Both the position numbers and the translations under genes were made by a program. Of a stretch of 8,820 bases of DNA, positions 1-4,915 are shown one piece after another. How positions within the stretch are numbered: the first letter of the stretch is position 1; each line of letters begins with the position of its first letter. Source of the DNA: Candidatus Nitrosopumilus sp. (GTDB lineage Archaea; Thermoproteota; Nitrososphaeria; Nitrososphaerales; Nitrosopumilaceae); the NCBI GenBank assembly GCA_029880665.1, contig JAOUNZ010000035.1, positions 1 to 8,820 on the forward strand, given 5' to 3'. A model generated the notes under the pieces. That model was given only the letters and a program-made list of their open reading frames with translations. It had not been told where the DNA came from and ran no database searches.

Positions 1-273
1 TTGAGAATTTTGAGATATGTCTCTTCCATTAGGGTGCCAACTCAAATCATCATTCCAGTTAAAGTATGCATCAACCCCATTATCAACAATATATTGAGTT
101 GCACGATAGTTAAAGAAAGGATCAAACTCATTTAGTTCCCAACCAAACTCTGCAGGTTGAGATCTAATTAAAAACGAAATTGAGAAAGATAGTGAAAGAA
201 TTATTATGATTAAGAGATGTTGAAACCTTAAATCAAATTTTCCAATAGAAAGTAAACTAGAATTTGAATTCAA
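1..273 (-). CDS. Oligosaccharyltransferase STT3/AglB, N-terminal fragment (cut by window edge)
   Basis: This is the first 91 codons of a membrane oligosaccharyltransferase, the enzyme that moves a lipid-linked glycan onto Asn in N-glycosylation sequons outside the cell membrane. A hydrophobic segment (about residues 19-36, rich in Ile, Leu, Ser and Phe) is the first membrane helix. It is followed by the STT3 signature EFDPFFNYRATQYIVDNG (residues 49-66) and a YFNWNDDLSWHPNGR block (70-84). In this family the Asp of the first motif (Asp51 here) belongs to the metal-binding catalytic site. I chose the TTG at 271-273 because the in-frame stretch back to a stop codon (TAA) has no ATG or GTG; the residues just upstream are not hydrophobic. 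The rest of the gene, including the WWDYG motif, lies outside the window. The family call is strong; the exact start is uncertain. Confidence 0.85.
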   Translation of the reverse strand, partial: MNSNSSLLSIGKFDLRFQHLLIIIILSLSFSISFLIRSQPAEFGWELNEFDPFFNYRATQYIVDNGVDAYFNWNDDLSWHPNGRDISQNSQ

Positions 274-299
274 TATTTTTCGTCGATTATGTCTGCTTA

Positions 300-348
300 T
301 TACTCTTTATCAAAAAATTCAATGTTTTATTTCAAAAATAAAATAAGA
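300..348 (-). terminator. T-rich region after the PEBP gene, before STT3
   Basis: Read on the minus strand, the bases just after the PEBP stop run TTATTTTATTTTTG and then, further on, ATTTTTTG. Archaeal transcription commonly ends at such T-rich stretches without a hairpin. The same gap must also hold the STT3 promoter; no clear TATA box is seen there, only a weak AT-rich candidate around position 310. This is inferred from base composition alone. Confidence 0.4.
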
Positions 349-804
349 CTATGGTGAATATCTTCCTTCAAGTTTTGTTTCAGATAGAATATGCTTATTC
401 ATAGATTTTTCAACATCAGTTCTAGTTGATCCTTTTTGTAGAGAAATTTCATTATCCAGAGCGTAAAGTTTGAAAATGTAAGTATGTTCTTTGTCTGGTG
501 GAGCAGGACCTCCATAGCCAATTTCATCAAAATCAGTTTTGCCCTCAATTGAATTAATTGGAATAGAATTTTCTGGAATTTCTTTAGTATTAGGAGGAAT
601 ATTCCATAAAACCCAATGCACCCAAACTTTTCCAACAACTCTCATGGCATCTGGATCATCCATGATCAAAACTAATGTTTTTGTCCCTTCTGGAACTCCT
701 CTAATTTTTAGATGGGGACTGTTGTTTCCATGCTTATAACCATATTTTCTAGGAATTATTCCTCCATTTTCAAATGATTTACTTTCTAAAGATAGAGAAT
801 TCAT
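349..804 (-). CDS. PEBP family protein (YbhB/YbcL, Raf kinase inhibitor-like)
   Basis: A complete 151-residue protein of the phosphatidylethanolamine-binding protein family, bacterial/archaeal YbhB/YbcL type, which is usually about 150-180 residues. The anion-pocket motifs are visible in order: DDPDA (49-53), VHWVLWNIP (62-70) and GYGGPAPPDKEHTY (96-109). The last corresponds to the family GPCPP..H block, with Ala in place of the usual Cys; His107 is kept. No signal peptide or membrane segment is seen, so it is probably cytoplasmic. The molecular role of prokaryotic members is not settled, and no function is claimed beyond the fold and pocket. It starts with ATG, 34 nt after the PIN gene stop on the same strand. 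An AAATATTT element about 30 nt upstream suggests its own, probably leaderless, transcript. It is therefore likely not a functional part of the translation operon upstream. Confidence 0.93.
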   Translation of the reverse strand: MNSLSLESKSFENGGIIPRKYGYKHGNNSPHLKIRGVPEGTKTLVLIMDDPDAMRVVGKVWVHWVLWNIPPNTKEIPENSIPINSIEGKTDFDEIGYGGPAPPDKEHTYIFKLYALDNEISLQKGSTRTDVEKSMNKHILSETKLEGRYSP

Positions 805-830
805 ATATTAAAAAATAATTACTTGAAGTT

Positions 831-838
831 AAATATTT
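831..838 (-). promoter_or_regulatory. TATA-like box of the PEBP gene
   Basis: The minus-strand sequence AAATATTT lies directly after the PIN gene stop codon (839-841) and is centred about 30 nt before the PEBP ATG. This spacing fits an archaeal TATA box driving a leaderless or nearly leaderless mRNA. A run of six T on the same strand (811-816 on the plus strand as A) lies between it and the start and could also help end transcription from upstream. Inferred from position and composition. Confidence 0.45.
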
Positions 839-1207
839 CTAAGATTCTAAAACTATTTTATTATTTAAAAATGACATTATTGAACTACCGTGTTCTTTAA
901 TCTGTTTTTTCAATTCTTTATCCATCGTAGCAACAATAACTTTATTGTTAGATACATAATCGATTAATTCTTTATCAGCAAATGTACCAAGTATGGGAAT
1001 GATTTTAAAATTTTTTATATAATTTAGAGTTGACTGTATGTCTTGATTTTTTTTTGGATTGTTTGCTAATTTAGATAATTCATTTTTTACAACCTGTGGA
1101 ACTACAAAAGTGAAATGACCTATTTCCACATCTAAATTATCAATATTTTTGATTCTTCTAGTTGCTAGATGAATAAGGAAGTTAGTGTCACAGATTACTT
1201 CAATCAA
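839..1207 (-). CDS. PIN-domain protein (FCF1/VapC-like putative ribonuclease)
   Basis: A 122-residue single-domain PIN protein. The PIN acidic cluster is present: Asp7 in the N-terminal ICDTNFL strand, Glu43 in VPQVVKNEL, Asp78 in the FADKELIDYV helix, and Asp96 in VATMDKEL. This spacing matches archaeal FCF1/Utp24-type PIN proteins, which act as metal-dependent endoribonucleases, in some cases in rRNA processing. The start must be TTG (1205-1207): an in-frame stop lies immediately upstream, and no later start precedes the catalytic Asp7. The first 8 nt overlap the end of the aIF2-gamma gene, so translation is probably coupled. No antitoxin gene is adjacent, and the gene sits after eS6 and aIF2-gamma, as in many archaea. 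A housekeeping RNA role is therefore more likely than a toxin role, though its substrate is unknown. Confidence 0.9.
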   Translation of the reverse strand: MIEVICDTNFLIHLATRRIKNIDNLDVEIGHFTFVVPQVVKNELSKLANNPKKNQDIQSTLNYIKNFKIIPILGTFADKELIDYVSNNKVIVATMDKELKKQIKEHGSSIMSFLNNKIVLES

Positions 1208-2462
1208 CTATTCCTGCACCAATGAGTCTCCATCTTTCAGCAATTCGTCTACTGATGGCAACATTGCCTCCTTCAAAGATACATGCAGGCCTTCTAAGTT
1301 CAATTTCGATATTTTTTGATTTTACTTTATTAACCTTACCTAGTATTGGTGCAGTTCCAATGTTTAATCGAAGCAATTCTCCTGGTTGAATTGGTTGAAC
1401 TTTAATGTCTTCAGTTACACCTACCGCCGAATCAAAAAGATTGACTTCTAATTTTAGTTCTGTAGAGTTTTCAGGGAGTGTTCCAGGTTTGCCAATAACT
1501 GAACCAATAAATGAATCACTTCTAGTCATAGACGGATCTAATTTTGTTCCAATAGCTACTAGACCACCAGGCTTTACAGATTCTACGATTCCTGCAGCTG
1601 TTCCTAATGAAGTGATTTCTGTTAGTAATGGTTCATAAGATTTTTTTTTCTCATTCACAATACCAGGTTTTATCTCAATTTCATCACCAATATTAAAAAT
1701 TCCTTGAGTAAGACTTCCACCAATTACTCCGCCTTTGATATCTTTTAGTTTTATTCCTGGTTTATTCACATCAAAAGAACGTAAAACATGCATCACGGCA
1801 TCTGCTTTTTCATCTCTATCTGGAGTTTTGATTGTTGACTCTATTGAACCAATTAATGCATCAATATTCAATCCAGATTGTGCAGATATTGGAATAATAG
1901 GTGCTTTTGCAGCATAAGTTCCTTTAACAAATTTTGTAATATCTTGATAATTCATTAGAGCTTCATCATAAGAAAGCAAATCAATCTTATTTTGAACTAT
2001 AATTATTTGTTGAATTCCAAGAGTTTGAAGAGCTAAAAGATGTTCTTTTGTTTGAGGTTTAGGAACTTTTTCATTTGCTGCTACTAGTAATAATGCACCA
2101 TCCATAAGAGCAGATCCTGAAAGCATGTTTGCCATCAAACTTTCATGTCCTGGACTATCTACAAAACTTACTACTCTAGATAATTCGCTTTCGTTTCCAC
2201 AATTATTGCATTTTGGATTTGTTGAATAACCTAAAGGTTCTTCACATTTTTTACATTTGTAAAAAGCTGCATCTGAATAACCAACACGAATTGTAATTCC
2301 GCGCTTTAATTCTTGACTGTGTACGCTTGTCCATGAGCCAGTTAGGGCTTGAATCAAAGTAGTTTTTCCATGATCAACATGACCAGCAGTACCAATATTG
2401 ACACATGGTTGATAGCCATATTTTTTAACATACCAATCAGGAAGTGTTTCTCGCCAATGCAT
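1200..2462 (-). CDS. Translation initiation factor 2 subunit gamma (aIF2-gamma)
   Basis: The 420-residue GTPase subunit of archaeal initiation factor 2, which brings initiator Met-tRNA to the small ribosomal subunit. G-domain motifs are all present: P-loop GHVDHGKT (27-34), switch I RGITIRVGYSDA (54-65), DSPGHE (102-107), NKID (158-161) and SAQSG (193-197). The zinc knuckle typical of gamma subunits is seen as C70..C73 and C85..C88. EF-Tu-like domains II and III follow from about residue 225, starting with VLRSFDVNKPG. The length is normal for the family. The ATG at 2460-2462 gives the N-terminus MHWRETLPDWYVKKYGYQP, which leads straight into the G domain. It follows eS6 by 31 nt and overlaps the PIN gene, an arrangement common in archaea. 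aIF2-alpha and -beta are not in the window. Confidence 0.98.
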   Translation of the reverse strand: MHWRETLPDWYVKKYGYQPCVNIGTAGHVDHGKTTLIQALTGSWTSVHSQELKRGITIRVGYSDAAFYKCKKCEEPLGYSTNPKCNNCGNESELSRVVSFVDSPGHESLMANMLSGSALMDGALLLVAANEKVPKPQTKEHLLALQTLGIQQIIIVQNKIDLLSYDEALMNYQDITKFVKGTYAAKAPIIPISAQSGLNIDALIGSIESTIKTPDRDEKADAVMHVLRSFDVNKPGIKLKDIKGGVIGGSLTQGIFNIGDEIEIKPGIVNEKKKSYEPLLTEITSLGTAAGIVESVKPGGLVAIGTKLDPSMTRSDSFIGSVIGKPGTLPENSTELKLEVNLFDSAVGVTEDIKVQPIQPGELLRLNIGTAPILGKVNKVKSKNIEIELRRPACIFEGGNVAISRRIAERWRLIGAGIVD

Positions 2463-2493
2463 GAATCAAAACTTACAATCGGTATATGTTAAG

Positions 2494-2880
2494 TTATTCT
2501 TTTTTATCTTCTGTTTTTTCTTCAGTATCTTCAACTGGTAATTCTCCATCAAATTTACAATTTACTTGATAGATTTCTTCTGATATAGTGTTTCCACGCA
2601 TTAATTTTCTTTTTCTTTGTCCAGTATCTGTGTTTTGTAAACCAACACCTTTAGAAAGTAAAACTTGTTTTCTTGCAGCACCATGGATATCATTTCTCAT
2701 TGGTACTCCAGACTTATCACTACCACCAGTTAGTTTTAATTTTCCAGATAATCCTACAATTGTTGCATCAGTTTCATTTCCTAATCGCAATCCCAATAAT
2801 GCATTAGCATCACTATCTTTAAGTTCTTTCGAAACTGATTTTCCTTTAATATCGGAAATTGTAAGTTTGAAGTTTGCCAA
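2494..2880 (-). CDS. rps6e: 30S ribosomal protein S6e (eS6)
   Basis: A 128-residue small-subunit ribosomal protein of the archaeal/eukaryotic eS6 family, close to the usual archaeal length. Recognisable features are the N-terminal FKLTISDIKGKS strand, KLTGGSDKSGVPMRNDIHG (49-67) and the basic stretch GQRKRKLMRGNTIS (87-100), which fits rRNA contact. The last 17 or so residues are a highly acidic tail (EDTEEKTEDKKE). The start is TTG (2878-2880), because an in-frame TAA lies immediately upstream and the protein aligns from MANFKLTIS. It is the first gene of a minus-strand unit with aIF2-gamma and the PIN gene, and its upstream gap is shared with a divergent zinc-ribbon gene. Confidence 0.97.
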   Translation of the reverse strand: MANFKLTISDIKGKSVSKELKDSDANALLGLRLGNETDATIVGLSGKLKLTGGSDKSGVPMRNDIHGAARKQVLLSKGVGLQNTDTGQRKRKLMRGNTISEEIYQVNCKFDGELPVEDTEEKTEDKKE

Positions 2881-2922
2881 TTATTCCAAAAAAAGTTGAA
2901 GGACTAATTAACCTTTGGACAT

Positions 2923-2933
2923 TATTTTTAAAT
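2923..2933. promoter_or_regulatory. Symmetric TATA-like element between eS6 and the small zinc-ribbon gene
   Basis: The sequence TATTTTTAAAT contains the palindrome TTTAAA and reads as a TATA-like box on both strands. Its centre is about 25 nt before the ATG at 2954 on the plus strand, which predicts a leaderless mRNA for the 40-residue gene. In the minus direction a start site about 26 nt away would leave a leader of about 20 nt before the eS6 TTG. A second AT-rich candidate for eS6, TTAATTA at 2905-2911, lies about 28 nt before that TTG and would instead give a leaderless eS6 mRNA. Inferred from sequence and spacing only. Confidence 0.5.
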
Positions 2934-2953
2934 CAAGACTACAAAATATATGC

Positions 2954-3076
2954 ATGGTAGAAGATATCAAATGTCCAAGATGCGATAACAAAATGGTCGA
3001 TATGCAAGCATGTCATATGTTTTGTCCCAATTGTGGAGCTCATTTAGATTGTTCAGATAAAGGAAATTATTGGTAA
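2954..3076 (+). CDS. 40-residue zinc-ribbon microprotein
   Basis: A complete small gene on the plus strand, ATG to TAA, encoding 40 residues. It has a zinc-ribbon pattern, CPRC (7-10) and CPNC (24-27), with two further cysteines at 20 and 33 and histidines at 21 and 30. The C-terminal half, CPNCGAHLDCSDKGNYW (24-40), resembles a C-terminal motif with conserved DCSDKG that I recall from very small uncharacterised zinc-ribbon proteins in archaea and bacteria. Six cysteines in 40 residues argue strongly for a real metal-binding protein. A TATA-like element about 25 nt upstream supports a leaderless transcript starting at this ATG. It is the only protein gene on this strand and ends base to base against the stop codon of the gene on the other strand. 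Function is unknown; nucleic-acid or protein binding is only a possibility. Confidence 0.85.
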   Translation: MVEDIKCPRCDNKMVDMQACHMFCPNCGAHLDCSDKGNYW

Positions 3077-3250
3077 TTAGATTCCTGGTCTGTCAGGAAT
3101 GTACTCAAATGACATATTGATTACCTGATCTTTCATTATTTCTAGATATGAATCGTAATCGGCTTCAAAGTTACAGTGAGGGCATTTCACTACAGTGATG
3201 TCATCATCTAGTCTTGCAACTTTTTCACATTCAGGACATCTTGCATCCAT
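3077..3250 (-). CDS. Small zinc-ribbon protein, 57 residues
   Basis: A small protein with a single zinc ribbon: CPEC near the N-terminus (Cys5, Cys8) and CPHC (Cys23, Cys26), followed by an acidic and aromatic tail (EADYDSYLEIMKDQV) ending in IPDRPGI. An in-frame TTG at 3263-3265 would add five residues. I prefer the ATG at 3248-3250, because a TATA-like ATTAAATAT is centred about 25 nt upstream of it, as expected for a leaderless mRNA. It is probably a conserved archaeal protein of unknown function. It faces the 40-residue zinc-ribbon gene tail to tail with no bases between the stop codons, and is divergent from the tRNA-Gly gene. Confidence 0.85.
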   Translation of the reverse strand: MDARCPECEKVARLDDDITVVKCPHCNFEADYDSYLEIMKDQVINMSFEYIPDRPGI

Positions 3251-3270
3251 GTAATAATCTAACAATCAAG

Positions 3271-3279
3271 ATATTTAAT
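3271..3279. promoter_or_regulatory. Symmetric TATA-like element shared by tRNA-Gly and the 57-residue zinc-ribbon gene
   Basis: ATATTTAAT (plus) / ATTAAATAT (minus) sits about midway in the 52-nt divergent gap. Its centre is about 28 nt before the first base of the mature tRNA on the plus strand and about 25 nt before the ATG on the minus strand. No other TATA-like element fits both spacings. A second AT-rich stretch at 3287-3296 is too close to the tRNA to serve it. This is inferred from spacing. Confidence 0.55.
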
Positions 3280-3302
3280 CATAGTCAATAAATATCTTCT
3301 AG

Positions 3303-3376
3303 GCGGAGTTTGTCTAGCCTGGTAAGATGTCAGCTTCCCAAGCTGAAGGTCGCGGGTTCAAATCCCGCACTCCGCA
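3303..3376 (+). tRNA. tRNA-Gly (anticodon CCC)
   Basis: The 74-nt sequence folds as a complete cloverleaf. The acceptor GCGGAGT (3303-3309) pairs with ACTCCGC (3369-3375). The D stem is GTCT/AGAT (3312-3315 with 3325-3328, one G-U pair). The anticodon stem is TCAGC/GCTGA (3330-3334 with 3342-3346), and its loop TTCCCAA carries anticodon CCC, which reads the glycine codon GGG. The T arm is GCGGG-TTCAAAT-CCCGC (3352-3368). The variable loop has 5 nt and the discriminator base is A, as in archaeal tRNA-Gly. There is no intron, and CCA is not encoded. The last base directly touches the stop codon of the C39-like/TPR gene on the other strand, so the tRNA's T-rich terminator must lie inside that gene's antisense sequence. 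Confidence 0.97.
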
Positions 3377-4339
3377 TCATAATTCACGTATTGCTTGCTC
3401 TATTATTCCTCTATCAGAAGCTTTAGGAAAATATTTCAAATAAGTTTTGAGATCGTCTTTTGCATCAGAGTTTTTATTTTGTTTTTCTCTTAAGTAAGCA
3501 CGATTTTTGTAAATTTTTGCAGATCTTTTTGGATTAATTTCAATGGCCTTTGTGTAACATTCTTCTGCTTTTTGAAATTGGTTTATTTTTAGGTAGTAGT
3601 TTCCCAGGCCATTATAACTCAAATATGATCTTTTGTTGATTTCCAGACATTTTTCATAATATTTGATACAATCAGGAGAATTTTGTTCATTCATAATTGC
3701 TCCCAAAAGATTTAATGCAGTTGAATTTTTTGCATCATGTTCTATAGCTTGTTTTAATGATTCAAGTGTATCCTTGAAATTTTTTAGAATATGAAATTTC
3801 TCAGAAGTGAAGCATAGACGATTTGATTTGTTACTGGAATCATTTTCAAGAGATATTGATGAGAGAATATCTGGAGGAGTCAATATTATCAATAATCTTC
3901 CTTCCTCAGACCATTCTTTTTCAAAAATATCCTGAGGTATTGCTCCTTCTTGTTGTTCTCCATGTTTATTGCCCGTTTGAATATAATGAAGAATTGTTTT
4001 TTCTTCATTATTATATCCAGTAATTACTGAAGCATGTTGAGTAATTTCAGGAATTCCTGGAAGAATAACTATTGGAGGTATTCCTAAATCAATAATTTTT
4101 TTTAACTCTTTTAAAGATGAATTAACTATTTTACATGACAGACCATGTCTTTCAGCAGATTCAACTCCTTCAATAAGGATACTGCCATTAAATCCTAGAT
4201 ATCGTTTGGCAGTTTCTTCAGCCTCTACCATAGGCAATTCAATATTCCAGTATTTTGATACTACGTTAATTGGTAATGGAAGACAAATATTTTCTTGATC
4301 AACTAATGGTAAAAGTAATTGATGATCCTCTTGCTCCAT
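3377..4339 (-). CDS. C39-like papain-fold domain fused to TPR repeats
   Basis: A 320-residue protein in two parts. Residues 1 to about 160 resemble the C39-like cysteine-peptidase fold: a DQENICLPLP block (14-23) places Cys19 after Gln15, like the Q....CxP catalytic motif, and QHASVITGYN (101-110) carries His102 in the H.VVVxGY context typical of the catalytic His. The usual third residue (Asp) is not evident, since ILHYIQ stands where a HDP-like segment is expected. Residues about 185-305 are tetratricopeptide-like helices, best seen in SYNGLGNYYLKINQFQKAEE (241-260) followed by CYTKAIEINP. No signal peptide or membrane helix is seen, so it is likely cytoplasmic. It starts with ATG, with a TATA-like box 27 nt upstream that overlaps the stop codon of the preceding gene. 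TPR repeats usually bind proteins, so a peptidase or peptide-binding role is possible but not shown. Confidence 0.8.
   Translation of the reverse strand: MEQEDHQLLLPLVDQENICLPLPINVVSKYWNIELPMVEAEETAKRYLGFNGSILIEGVESAERHGLSCKIVNSSLKELKKIIDLGIPPIVILPGIPEITQHASVITGYNNEEKTILHYIQTGNKHGEQQEGAIPQDIFEKEWSEEGRLLIILTPPDILSSISLENDSSNKSNRLCFTSEKFHILKNFKDTLESLKQAIEHDAKNSTALNLLGAIMNEQNSPDCIKYYEKCLEINKRSYLSYNGLGNYYLKINQFQKAEECYTKAIEINPKRSAKIYKNRAYLREKQNKNSDAKDDLKTYLKYFPKASDRGIIEQAIREL
3468..3490 (+). terminator. Possible tRNA-Gly terminator inside an antisense coding region
   Basis: Downstream of the tRNA on the plus strand, the first clear T-rich stretch is AGTTTTTATTTTGTTTTTCT, about 95 nt after the mature 3' end. 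It lies inside the coding region of the gene on the other strand. The bases immediately after the tRNA are not T-rich. Assigned from composition only. Confidence 0.3.
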
Positions 4340-4360
4340 GAATTAGGAAATGCTTAGAGT

Positions 4361-4373
4361 TATTAATATTAAT
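4361..4373 (-). promoter_or_regulatory. TATA-like box of the C39-like/TPR gene
   Basis: ATTAATATTAATA on the minus strand is centred about 27 nt before the ATG at 4339 and overlaps the last base of the stop codon of the upstream amidotransferase-like gene. The spacing fits a leaderless transcript, so this gene is probably transcribed on its own. Inferred from position. Confidence 0.5.
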
Positions 4374-4915
4374 CAAAACAAACAGAATTTTTTAATTAAT
4401 TCATGACCGTCTTTGCTCATTTCTGGGTGAAATTGTGTTCCAAAAATTGGCTTTTTTTTATATTGAATTATTTCATATCGGCAATTTTTTGATTCAGCTA
4501 ATGGAATAAGTACATTAGGTAATTTTGATATCTCAAATCCATGACTTTCAAATACTTCTAAATAATTATTTGAGATCGGATTATTTTTTATTATTTTAAT
4601 TTTTTCAGTTCCTTTTTGAGTTAATGAAACTTTTCTAATTGTACCACCTAAAGTTAGGGCCAAAATTTCAGCACCATAGCATATTCCAAGTAGTTTAATG
4701 TTATTTTTAATTGAATAAGTAATAATTTTAGAATTGATTTCATTGATTTTTTTATCATTTTTTCTTCTTCCAGATAAGATGAAAGAATCATAGTTTTTAA
4801 GGGAAGATAGATCTAAAAGATGTGGAATTTGTTTTTCAAATAAAAAATTTTGTTTGTTTAAAAAATCAGTTAAATTTTTTGTATAGATAGATCCATTATC
4901 AATAACAAGTAGCAA
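4373..4915 (-). CDS. Class I glutamine amidotransferase-like protein (GuaA glutaminase-like)
   Basis: A 180-residue stand-alone class I glutamine amidotransferase domain. The catalytic triad is visible: Cys79 in the nucleophile elbow LLGICYGAEILA, and His163 and Glu165 in GTQFHPEMS. It resembles the glutaminase part of GMP synthase, which frees ammonia from glutamine. The usual GGP motif near residue 49 is replaced by SGRRKND, so it may not be a normal GMP synthase subunit. No synthetase partner is adjacent. The start is TTG at 4913-4915, the codon immediately after the TAA of the UPF0182 gene, so the two genes are surely co-transcribed and translation is probably coupled. The real acceptor of its ammonia, or whether it is active at all, is unknown. 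Confidence 0.85.
   Translation of the reverse strand: MLLVIDNGSIYTKNLTDFLNKQNFLFEKQIPHLLDLSSLKNYDSFILSGRRKNDKKINEINSKIITYSIKNNIKLLGICYGAEILALTLGGTIRKVSLTQKGTEKIKIIKNNPISNNYLEVFESHGFEISKLPNVLIPLAESKNCRYEIIQYKKKPIFGTQFHPEMSKDGHELIKKFCLF

Noticed and set aside
399..739. Frames on both strands inside the PEBP gene
   Set aside because: They overlap a complete PEBP reading frame with intact family motifs and have no support of their own.
839..1207. VapC toxin of a toxin-antitoxin pair
   Set aside because: No antitoxin-like gene adjoins it, and the gene sits in a conserved translation operon, so a housekeeping PIN role is more likely.
1405..1917. Two plus-strand frames antisense to aIF2-gamma
   Set aside because: They are Ser/Pro-rich shadows of a strongly conserved GTPase gene and contain no recognisable motif.
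2588..2899. Open plus-strand frame of 103 codons
   Set aside because: It is antisense to the well-supported eS6 gene, has no family-like features, and has a composition typical of shadow frames.
3823..4023. Plus-strand frame in the C39-like/TPR gene
   Set aside because: It is antisense shadow coding, hydrophobic by chance, with no nearby promoter-like element.
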